A stretch of 7,756 bases of DNA from Candidatus Solibacter sp. (GTDB lineage: Bacteria > Acidobacteriota > Terriglobia > Bryobacterales > Bryobacteraceae): contig JADGNS010000180.1 in NCBI GenBank assembly GCA_017883355.1, positions 1 to 7,756 of the forward strand. Reading direction: 5' to 3'. Shown in pieces: positions 1 to 4,877 of the stretch; the stretch's first letter is position 1, and every line of letters begins with the position of its first letter. The notes beneath the pieces were generated by a model. The model worked only from the letters and a program-made list of their open reading frames with translations, ran no database searches and was not told where the DNA came from. The position numbers and the translations under genes are program-made.

Positions 1-518
1 TTCATCAGCCGGCCCCAGGTGGCGCCAACCTGTGTGTACGGACCCACGTGGCGAAGAAAGACCAGCCGCATGGGCGGAAGCTCTTTCACCTCGACTGGCG
101 GAAGGAGCGGGTAATCGGGCGGAAGATAACCGGCAACGTCGTCCAAGTGAGTGCCTGACGCCGACTCGGGCGCAGGTTTATGTGCGGTTCGGTATTCGGA
201 AGGGGATATCTTAAACATGTCTCCAAAAGCCCTCGTAAAGGATTCGTGCGTTTCGAATCCGGCCTGCAATGCAATGTCAATAATGGGCCCGTCGAGCTGC
301 TTGAGGTTTCGTGCCGCGCGCTCCAGGCGCAGGCGTCGAACGTACTCCTTCAGCGTTTCGCCAACGAGCCCACGGAAAACTCGATGAAAATGGAAACTGG
401 AAAAGGCTGCCACGCCGGCGACCTGCTCCAGTTCCAGGGCGTCATCCAGGTGCTCCTGAATGTACACAAGCGTTCGGACGATCCGCTCGTGATAGTCCTG
501 CCCGGTGGATGGCTTCAT
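1..518 (-). CDS. AraC-family transcriptional regulator with GyrI-like effector domain (partial, C-terminus off the left edge)
   Basis: A reverse-strand frame stays open from an ATG at 518-516 to the window edge (172 complete codons). Residues about 13-110 form an AraC/XylS double helix-turn-helix: the stretch VAAFSSFHFHRVFRGLVGET covers the first HTH, and DIALQAGFETHESFTRAFGD followed by FKISPSEYR is the second HTH with its signature. After a linker (about 111-138), LPPVEVKELPPMRLVFLRHV begins a GyrI-like/AraC_E_bind small-molecule-binding domain, with GPYTQVGATWGRL typical of its early part. The family order, N-terminal DNA binding and C-terminal effector domain, is as in SoxS/Rob-like regulators with GyrI domains, so it probably acts as a ligand-responsive cytoplasmic activator. 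It diverges from the methyltransferase gene, a plausible but unproven target. The ATG has only a weak Shine-Dalgarno (GGTGAAGG, very close). The frame is also open upstream to a TTG at 599, so the start is not certain. Confidence 0.9.
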   Translation of the reverse strand, partial: MKPSTGQDYHERIVRTLVYIQEHLDDALELEQVAGVAAFSSFHFHRVFRGLVGETLKEYVRRLRLERAARNLKQLDGPIIDIALQAGFETHESFTRAFGDMFKISPSEYRTAHKPAPESASGTHLDDVAGYLPPDYPLLPPVEVKELPPMRLVFLRHVGPYTQVGATWGRLM

Positions 519-583
519 GCCTTCACCAGGCGCGCCGCGCAGGCTGGGAAGCCGAGCAGTCCGGCGCGTTTCCAGAGGATCAT
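515..583 (-). CDS. Possible 22-codon leader ORF overlapping the AraC-family start (ATGA)
   Basis: An ATG at 583-581 is preceded by GGAGA (593-589) at 5 nt, a better ribosome site than that of the regulator itself. It opens a 22-codon frame, starting MILWKRAGLL, whose TGA stop (517-515) overlaps the regulator's ATG as ATGA. That geometry would fit translational coupling. Against it: the peptide resembles nothing known to me, and its ATG lies inside a TATGAT hexamer that could instead be the regulator's -10 box, in which case the leader would not be transcribed with its start. Listed as a candidate only. Confidence 0.2.
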   Translation of the reverse strand: MILWKRAGLLGFPACAARLVKA

Positions 584-584
584 A
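579..584 (-). promoter_or_regulatory. Candidate -10 box for the AraC-family gene
   Basis: TATGAT on the minus strand matches the sigma-70 consensus TATAAT at five of six positions and would place a start point about 50-60 bases upstream of the regulator's ATG. No good -35 sits at 16-18 bp; the hexamer at 17 bp is TAAACT, matching at only three positions. An activator-dependent or autoregulated promoter is possible. The call excludes the leader ORF, whose ATG overlaps this hexamer. Confidence 0.25.
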
Positions 585-614
585 CTTGTCTCCACGCAAG
601 AAGTTTAGGACAAG
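585..614. repeat. Dyad CTTGTC-N18-GACAAG in the divergent AraC/methyltransferase region
   Basis: A perfect 6-bp inverted repeat (585-590 and 609-614) is separated by 18 bp, so the half-site centres are 24 bp apart, a little over two helical turns. It lies between the two divergent genes, directly upstream of the candidate -10 of the regulator, a natural place for an operator. AraC-type proteins usually bind direct rather than inverted repeats, and a 6-bp dyad can occur by chance, so this is only a candidate site. Confidence 0.2.
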
Positions 615-674
615 AGGAGACGATCTGCTTGACCGATTTTGCGATTTTGGAGGCCAGGGTGGCATCATGGCGGG

Positions 675-1643
675 ATGGATCTTTGGACGTTGAGCGACCT
701 TTGTACGCCGTGGTGCGTTCACGTGGTGGCGACGTTGCGGGTGGCCGATCACATTGCGGCGGGGAAGGCGGAGATCGGGCAACTCGCCGCCGCGTCGGGC
801 GCCGACCGCGATTCGCTGCACAGGGTGCTGCGGCACCTGGTGAGCAAGGGCCTCTTTGTGGAACCTGCGCCCGGCCGGTTCGCACTCAATGAGACTGCCC
901 AGGGGCTGTTGGGGGAATCGGGGCGCCTGGGCCTGGATCTCGACGGCATTGGCGGCCGGATGGCGCACTCCTGGGGAACCCTGCTGTCGGCCGTGCGCAG
1001 CGGCAAGCCGGCGTTTCACGAGGCTTTCGGCCGCGGGTTCTGGGAGGATCTGGAGGCCCATCCGGCGATCGCCGCCAGCTTCGACGCGCTGATGGGGCCG
1101 GGGCACGGCGTGCCGGATTGGCGCGTGCTGGTGGATGCCGCGGACTGGGAATCGGTGCGAACGGTGGTGGATGTCGGCGGCGGCACGGGAGCGCTGTTGG
1201 CGGAGATCCTGCGCGCGCGGCCCGAGGTTCGCGGCACGCTGGTGGATCTGGCGGGGACGGTGGCGCGGTCGGGCGAGGTCTTCCAGGCGGCGGGCGTGGC
1301 GGATCGGGTGGCGACGGTGGCGCAGAGCTTTTTCGACCCGCTGCCCGGAGGGGGCGACCTCTACGTATTGAAGAACGTCCTCAGCGACTGGCCCGACGGC
1401 GAGGCGACGGCGATTCTGCGGCGCTGCGCGGAAGCGGCGCGCCCGTCCGGACGGGTGGTGGTGTTCACCGGGGCGGGGCCAGGCGAGGAGGCATCGCCAG
1501 AACTGCTGATGATGGTGCTGGTGGGCGGGAGGGGTCGGACATTCGAGGAGTTCCGCGAGATGGCGTCGATGGCGGGGTTGGAGGTGACGGCGGTGGGACG
1601 CCAGGCTTCGGGGCGGGTGATTGCGGAGTGCCGGACGGTGTGA
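675..1643 (+). CDS. SAM-dependent methyltransferase, Methyltransf_2 (O-methyltransferase-like) family
   Basis: The product has 322 residues from the ATG at 675. Residues about 1-80 look like the winged-helix dimerisation domain of this family (LCTPWCVHVVATLRVADHIA, then IGQLAAASGADRDSLHRVLR and LVSKGLF...GRFALNETA). Residues 160-322 form a class I SAM-binding Rossmann fold: VVDVGGGTGALLAEIL (164-179) is motif I, and LVDLAGTVARS (189-199) supplies the acidic residue for SAM ribose. LKNVLSDWPD (232-241) and GGRGRTFEEF (284-293) match late family motifs. Length and order fit small-molecule O-methyltransferases; the substrate is unknown. Oddly, the positions usually held by the catalytic His and by Glu in GG(K/R)ERT are Ser237 and Gly287, and the strand VVVFTG carries Thr265 where Glu is usual. 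The start is uncertain: GGAGG at 649-653 is 21 nt from this ATG, and the only upstream in-frame alternative is TTG at 639 after a stop at 630-632. It diverges from the AraC-family gene. Confidence 0.88.
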   Translation: MDLWTLSDLCTPWCVHVVATLRVADHIAAGKAEIGQLAAASGADRDSLHRVLRHLVSKGLFVEPAPGRFALNETAQGLLGESGRLGLDLDGIGGRMAHSWGTLLSAVRSGKPAFHEAFGRGFWEDLEAHPAIAASFDALMGPGHGVPDWRVLVDAADWESVRTVVDVGGGTGALLAEILRARPEVRGTLVDLAGTVARSGEVFQAAGVADRVATVAQSFFDPLPGGGDLYVLKNVLSDWPDGEATAILRRCAEAARPSGRVVVFTGAGPGEEASPELLMMVLVGGRGRTFEEFREMASMAGLEVTAVGRQASGRVIAECRTV

Positions 1644-1665
1644 TGGGGGGGACAGGGTGAGCCTT

Positions 1666-1698
1666 GGCAGGCGGAAGCGCCAGGCGGAAGTGCCTGCC
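1666..1698. repeat. Inverted repeat containing a tandem 13-bp duplication
   Basis: GGCAGGC (1666-1672) and GCCTGCC (1692-1698) form a perfect 7-bp inverted repeat. Within it, AGGCGGAAGCGCC (1669-1681) is followed at once by AGGCGGAAGTGCC (1682-1694), 12 of 13 bases identical. It lies 22 bp after the methyltransferase stop. It lacks a T-tract, so it is not a canonical terminator, and it resembles the short dispersed palindromic elements found between genes in large GC-rich genomes. Confidence 0.6.
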
Positions 1699-1726
1699 CC
1701 ACAAGCGGCAGTACCCAGACAGGTTT

Positions 1727-1754
1727 GACAGACCACGCAAAGCGATGGTCTGTC
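1727..1754. repeat. Strong hairpin just upstream of the GH42 gene
   Basis: GACAGACCA (1727-1735) and TGGTCTGTC (1746-1754) form a perfect 9-bp stem. CGC (1736-1738) and GCG (1742-1744) extend it to 12 pairs with one bulged A at 1745 and an AAA loop. It ends 24 bases before the GH42 ATG. There is no U-run on either side, so it is either a factor-dependent stop or RNA-stability element after the methyltransferase gene, or a dispersed repeat. If included in the GH42 mRNA it would form a stable structure in the leader. Confidence 0.65.
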
Positions 1755-1778
1755 CCACCGTATGCCACAATCAAGGGC

Positions 1779-3872
1779 ATGAAATCGCTGCGCGCTCTGT
1801 TGGCGCTCGCTCTTGTGCTTCCCTGCCCCACCGCGGCCGCCGCGCCGGATTGGTTTCCGCGCGCCGATCTGATGACGATCGGCGCCTACTACTATCCCGA
1901 AGCCTGGCCGGAGAGCCAATGGGCGCGCGACATGGCCAACATGCGCAAGCTCGGCATGGAGTTCGTCCATATGGGCGAGTTCGCGTGGGTCTTCATGGAG
2001 CCCGAGGAGGGCAAGTACCAGTTCGACTGGCTGGAGAAGAACGTCGCGCTGGCGTCGCAGAACGGCATGAAGGTGATTCTGTGCACGCCCACGGCGGCGC
2101 CGCCGGTGTGGCTTTCGCGCAAGCATCCCGAGATATTGATGGTGGACGCGGCGGGACGCCGCATGAATCACGGCGGGCGGACGCAGGGCGACTGGAGTTC
2201 GCCGGTGTATCGCGAGTACGCGGCGAAGATCATCACCGAACTTGCCAAGCGTTTCGGGCATGACAAGCGGGTGTGGGGGTGGCAGCTCGACAACGAACTC
2301 AGCCACTACGAGAAGCAGTACTCCTACTCGCCGGCGGCGACGGCGCGGTTCCGCGACTGGCTGCGCGAAAAATACGGCAGCATCGAGCGGCTGAACACGG
2401 ATTGGGGCACGGCCTTCTGGTCCATGGTCTATCAGGACTTCGACCAAATCGAAATTCCCAACCAACTGGAACACCCGGCGCTGCCGAATCCGCACGCGCA
2501 ACTGGATTTCGCCCGGTGGTTCGCCAAGGAGTCGGCCGGATACCTGCGCATGCAGGCCGGCCTGTTGCGGCGGTATGGCGCCGACCAGTGGATCACCACC
2601 AACTTCATGGCGATGCACGGCGATATCGACCCGACGCTTTCCGCCAAGGATCTGGACATCTTCACCTGGACGCACTACCCGGTGCATGGCGACGTTTTCC
2701 CGGAGAACGGGCCGCTCGGATTCCGCCTGGGGAGCGGCGCGGTGCAGAGCTTCATGCACGATTTCATGCGGCCCATCAACGGCCTCTCCGGGCTGATGGA
2801 GTTACAGCCGGGGCAGGTCAACTGGGGCGCGATCAACCCGTGGCCGCAGCCGGGAGGGATCCACATGTGGATTCTGCGCGCGTTCGGCGCGGGCGCGCGG
2901 ATGGTGGCCACTTACCGCTACCGGCAGCCGCTGATCGGCAGCGAACAATATCACAAGGGGCTGGTGGAGACGGACGGCGTGACCCCTTCGCCGGGCGGAC
3001 GCGAGTATGCCGAGGCGATGCGCGATGTGCTCGCGCTACGCGCCAAATATCGCGCGGATGCCAAGGAGCCGGCGGAGTACGCCAGGCGCCGCACGGCGTT
3101 CCTGATCAACTTCGACAATCGCTGGGACATTGATATCCACAAGCAGACCACGCGCTGGGATACGGTGGAGCACTGGATGAAATACTATCGCGCGCTGAAG
3201 AGCATGATGGCGCCGGTGGACGTGGTGACGGAGGATCGCGACCTGAGCGGCTATCCGTTCGTGGTGGCGCCGGCCTACCAACTGGTGGACGAGGCGCTGA
3301 TCGCGCGCTGGACGGCGTATGCGGAGAACGGCGGGAACCTGGTGCTGACGGCGCGGTCGGGCGAAAAGGACCGGCGCGGACATTTCCCGGAGACGCTGTG
3401 GGCGGAGCGGATCTACGGCTTGATCGGCGCCAGGCTGCCGATTTACGACCTGCTGCCGGGGACGATCGAGGGGCACGTGACGGCCGAGGGCGCGCGCTAT
3501 GCGTGGGGCGCGTGGGGCGACGTGCTGGAGCCGCAGGCGGGCACCAGCACGCTGGCCACGTACGCGGACCAGTTCTATGCGGGCAAAGCGGCGGCGGTGA
3601 CGCGCAAGCTGGGCAAGGGGACGGTGACATACATCGGCGTGGATACGCTGAACGGCGATCTGGAGGCGGCGCTGATGCGCAAGGTGTACGCCAGCGCGGG
3701 CGCGGCTCCGGCGAGTTTGAAGGCGGACTTCCTGGTGGATTGGCGCGACGGCTTCTGGGTGGCGACCAACTTCACGTCGACTGAGCAGGCGATTCCGGCG
3801 CGCGCGGGAACGCCCTTGCTGGTGGGGACGCGAAGTGTGCCGCCGGGCGGCGTGGCGGTGTGGGTTGAGTGA
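1779..3872 (+). CDS. Exported beta-galactosidase, glycoside hydrolase family 42
   Basis: The product has 697 residues from the ATG at 1779. Residues 1-22 look like a Sec signal peptide (MKSLRALLALALVLP, then TAAAA), so the enzyme probably acts in the periplasm or outside. The TIM-barrel catalytic domain runs from about 30 to 405: YYYPEAWPESQW and FVHMGEFAWVFMEPEEGKYQ near its start, GWQLDNE with the proton-donor Glu173, and LMELQPGQVNWG with the nucleophile Glu341. A trimerisation-type middle domain (about 430-625) and a small C-terminal beta domain (about 635-697) follow, the normal GH42 order and length. GH42 enzymes remove terminal beta-galactosyl residues from galacto-oligosaccharides and galactan fragments. 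The zinc-binding cysteine cluster of many GH42 enzymes is missing: the stretch before SPVYREY reads GGRTQGDW. An upstream in-frame TTG at 1725 was rejected because the signal peptide begins at 1779. The ribosome site is poor (AAGGG almost touching the ATG). The thioesterase gene follows after 10 bp. Confidence 0.93.
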   Translation: MKSLRALLALALVLPCPTAAAAPDWFPRADLMTIGAYYYPEAWPESQWARDMANMRKLGMEFVHMGEFAWVFMEPEEGKYQFDWLEKNVALASQNGMKVILCTPTAAPPVWLSRKHPEILMVDAAGRRMNHGGRTQGDWSSPVYREYAAKIITELAKRFGHDKRVWGWQLDNELSHYEKQYSYSPAATARFRDWLREKYGSIERLNTDWGTAFWSMVYQDFDQIEIPNQLEHPALPNPHAQLDFARWFAKESAGYLRMQAGLLRRYGADQWITTNFMAMHGDIDPTLSAKDLDIFTWTHYPVHGDVFPENGPLGFRLGSGAVQSFMHDFMRPINGLSGLMELQPGQVNWGAINPWPQPGGIHMWILRAFGAGARMVATYRYRQPLIGSEQYHKGLVETDGVTPSPGGREYAEAMRDVLALRAKYRADAKEPAEYARRRTAFLINFDNRWDIDIHKQTTRWDTVEHWMKYYRALKSMMAPVDVVTEDRDLSGYPFVVAPAYQLVDEALIARWTAYAENGGNLVLTARSGEKDRRGHFPETLWAERIYGLIGARLPIYDLLPGTIEGHVTAEGARYAWGAWGDVLEPQAGTSTLATYADQFYAGKAAAVTRKLGKGTVTYIGVDTLNGDLEAALMRKVYASAGAAPASLKADFLVDWRDGFWVATNFTSTEQAIPARAGTPLLVGTRSVPPGGVAVWVE

Positions 3873-3882
3873 CGCCTTCGAA

Positions 3883-4305
3883 ATGAGGATCGCCGTGGAG
3901 CCGGCGGATATCGATGCGCTGGGCCACGTCAACAACGTCGTCTATCTGCGCTGGGTGCAGGATATCGCCATCGCGCACTGGAAAGCGGCGGCGAATGCGG
4001 CGGACCAGGAAAAGCTGCTGTGGATTGTGGTGCGGCACGAGATCGATTACAAGCAGGCGGCGCGGTTGGGCGACGCAATCGTGGCGCGGACGTGGGTGGG
4101 CGCGGCCACGCGGATCAAGTTCGAACGGCACACGGAATTACTGCGGGCGAGCGACGGGTGCCTGCTGGCGAAGGCGCGGACGGTGTGGTGCCCCATCGAT
4201 GCGGTCACCGGCAAGCCGACCAGTGTGAGCGCGGAAGTGAGGGCGGGGTTCTCGGCGGCGGGGGAAGAAATCGGGCCGCCGATGAACGCCGATAAACGCC
4301 GATAA
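3883..4305 (+). CDS. Hotdog-fold acyl-CoA thioesterase (4HBT-like)
   Basis: The product has 140 residues from the ATG at 3883. The N-terminal strand and loop MRIAVEPADIDALGHVNNVVYLRW carry the 4-hydroxybenzoyl-CoA thioesterase-like signature: Asp11 is the likely catalytic acid, followed by GHVNN and Tyr21. IVVRHEIDYKQAARLGDAI is the next conserved strand/turn block, and LAKARTVWCPIDAVTGKP the final central strands. Length matches single-domain hotdog enzymes, which hydrolyse acyl-CoA thioesters in the cytoplasm; the substrate cannot be read from sequence. TTG at 3865 is a credible alternative start: it would overlap the GH42 stop by 8 bases and add six residues (LSDAFE in the reading). Neither start has a clear Shine-Dalgarno, so translation may be coupled to GH42. 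The C-terminal NADKRR is encoded by a tandem 10-bp repeat, so the native end may have been replaced. Confidence 0.85.
   Translation: MRIAVEPADIDALGHVNNVVYLRWVQDIAIAHWKAAANAADQEKLLWIVVRHEIDYKQAARLGDAIVARTWVGAATRIKFERHTELLRASDGCLLAKARTVWCPIDAVTGKPTSVSAEVRAGFSAAGEEIGPPMNADKRR
4285..4304. repeat. Tandem repeat AACGCCGATA x2 at the thioesterase 3' end
   Basis: Two perfect head-to-tail copies of AACGCCGATA occupy 4285-4294 and 4295-4304, flanked by GATG before and AAC after, which look like partial further units. They encode the last residues and most of the stop codon of the thioesterase. Short tandem units of this look occur as dispersed intergenic repeats in large soil-bacterial genomes (recollection, not checked here). 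Confidence 0.75.
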
Positions 4306-4350
4306 ACTGGATGAGCAAAGCGCTGTTTTATTTTATAGGTACTCCCGCGT
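4306..4350. terminator. Convergent intergenic region with weak terminator features
   Basis: This 45-bp gap separates the convergent thioesterase and PilZ genes. A T-rich run (TTTTATTTTAT, 4326-4336) on the plus strand would suit an end of transcription for the thioesterase side, but the bases before it (AGCAAAGCGCT) form only a poor stem. A separate 5-bp stem, CCGCG (4345-4349) with CGCGG (4356-4360), overlaps the PilZ stop codon and lacks a U-run in the PilZ direction. Transcription probably ends here, but no canonical intrinsic terminator is seen. Confidence 0.25.
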
Positions 4351-4710
4351 TCAACCGCGGCCATTTTCCTCTTGTTCTACATAGGCGAGGCCGGTCTCGA
4401 TGGGCAGCAGATGCGCCGGCACGTAACGGCTGGCATCCCAGGCGCGCGGGGTGTCGAAGGCTATCCCCACGTCGTACGCGCCTTCGGCGTACCGGCAGTT
4501 GCGGACTTTTCCTTTGAACCGGCAGGTGGAGCACACGATCTCGATATCGGCGCCCAACCGAACCGCTGCATCCAGGTGGACGCAGGCGCCGGAAGGAGAA
4601 ATGTCCTCCAAATTGGCAATAGCCTCCTCCACGGTCTGATCCTCATGGCAGATCCGGATGTTGACCAGTTCCGCGCACATGAAGCGCGGCTCGCTACGTT
4701 TTTCCATCAT
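4351..4710 (-). CDS. Single-domain PilZ protein, predicted cyclic-di-GMP receptor
   Basis: The product has 119 residues. The c-di-GMP-binding signature is complete: RSEPR (Arg5 to Arg9, the RxxxR motif) and DISPSG (Asp36 to Gly41, the D/NxSxxG motif), followed by the beta-barrel strands ending in YDVGIAFD (79-86). PilZ proteins bind cyclic-di-GMP and pass the signal to motility, adhesion or exopolysaccharide machinery; the partner is unknown. The start is set by AGGAGG at 4724-4719, 8 nt before ATG at 4710-4708; an upstream in-frame ATG at 4752 has no ribosome site. Unusual for so small a protein are six cysteines (12, 21, 43, 60, 63, 72), including VCSTC and a nearby RNC on the barrel. The gene stands alone on its strand, convergent with the thioesterase gene and divergent from the esterase gene. 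Confidence 0.88.
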   Translation of the reverse strand: MMEKRSEPRFMCAELVNIRICHEDQTVEEAIANLEDISPSGACVHLDAAVRLGADIEIVCSTCRFKGKVRNCRYAEGAYDVGIAFDTPRAWDASRYVPAHLLPIETGLAYVEQEENGRG

Positions 4711-4718
4711 CTTCCTAC

Positions 4719-4724
4719 CCTCCT
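4719..4724 (-). promoter_or_regulatory. Shine-Dalgarno AGGAGG deciding the PilZ start
   Basis: A perfect AGGAGG lies 8 nt before the ATG at 4710-4708 (11 nt before the next ATG). It rules against the longer frame from 4752, which would place this site inside the coding region. Confidence 0.75.
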
Positions 4725-4793
4725 GGGGAATCTCCAACTTGCCGTGCGTCATATATCGACCAAAGGTCTGAGGAGCATTAGTCCAATCCTCAC

Positions 4794-4836
4794 ATTTTTT
4801 TCGAAAATCTTCGCGCGCGGCCAGTCGCGATAGAAT
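4794..4836 (+). promoter_or_regulatory. Candidate promoter of the esterase gene (AT-rich upstream tract and -10 TAGAAT)
   Basis: TAGAAT at 4831-4836 matches the sigma-70 -10 consensus at five of six positions and sits 25 bases before the GTG start, leaving room for a short leader with the GGAGG site. An AT-rich tract, including the palindrome TTTTCGAAAA (4798-4807), lies about 24-37 bp upstream of the -10 in an otherwise very GC-rich sequence, compatible with an UP-like element. The -35 at 17 bp (TCTTCG) is poor, so confidence is limited. Confidence 0.4.
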
Positions 4837-4877
4837 CGGAAGTTACCCGCGGAGGTGTTGGTGCATAGAATCGGAAG
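4830..4877 (+). repeat. Direct repeat ATAGAATCGGAAG at promoter and signal-peptide codons
   Basis: The 13-mer ATAGAATCGGAAG occurs exactly at 4830-4842 and again at 4865-4877, 35 bp apart. The first copy holds the candidate -10 box of the esterase gene; the second lies in its first codons, encoding the start of the signal peptide. Confidence 0.7.
4851..4855 (+). promoter_or_regulatory. Shine-Dalgarno GGAGG of the esterase gene
   Basis: GGAGG is 5 nt before GTG at 4861. It selects this GTG over GTG 4855 and TTG 4858, which overlap or abut the site. Confidence 0.65.

Noticed and set aside
180..608. Plus-strand frames over 151-892
   Set aside because: They are antisense to the AraC-family gene or shifted frames of the methyltransferase gene, and their products show no domain.
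639..674. TTG start at 639 adding 12 residues to the methyltransferase
   Set aside because: No Shine-Dalgarno at a usable distance, and the family's N-terminal helix begins at the ATG at 675. It remains a minor alternative.
1725..1730. Perfect -35 hexamer TTGACA upstream of GH42
   Set aside because: No -10-like hexamer lies 15-19 bp downstream, and most of the hexamer is part of the 1727-1754 hairpin stem. A weak CACAAT at 1766-1771 is too far away to pair with it.
2273..3133. 286-codon plus-strand frame within GH42
   Set aside because: Low-complexity shifted-frame product. It might suggest a frameshift, but the GH42 frame is continuous through both catalytic residues.
3036..3935. 299-codon minus-strand frame antisense to GH42
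   Set aside because: Arg/His/Ala-rich composition, no motif or ribosome site, and fully explained by the complement of the GH42 frame.
4372..4833. 153-codon plus-strand frame antisense to the PilZ gene
   Set aside because: The minus strand has a perfect Shine-Dalgarno and both PilZ motifs; the plus frame has neither a motif nor a ribosome site.
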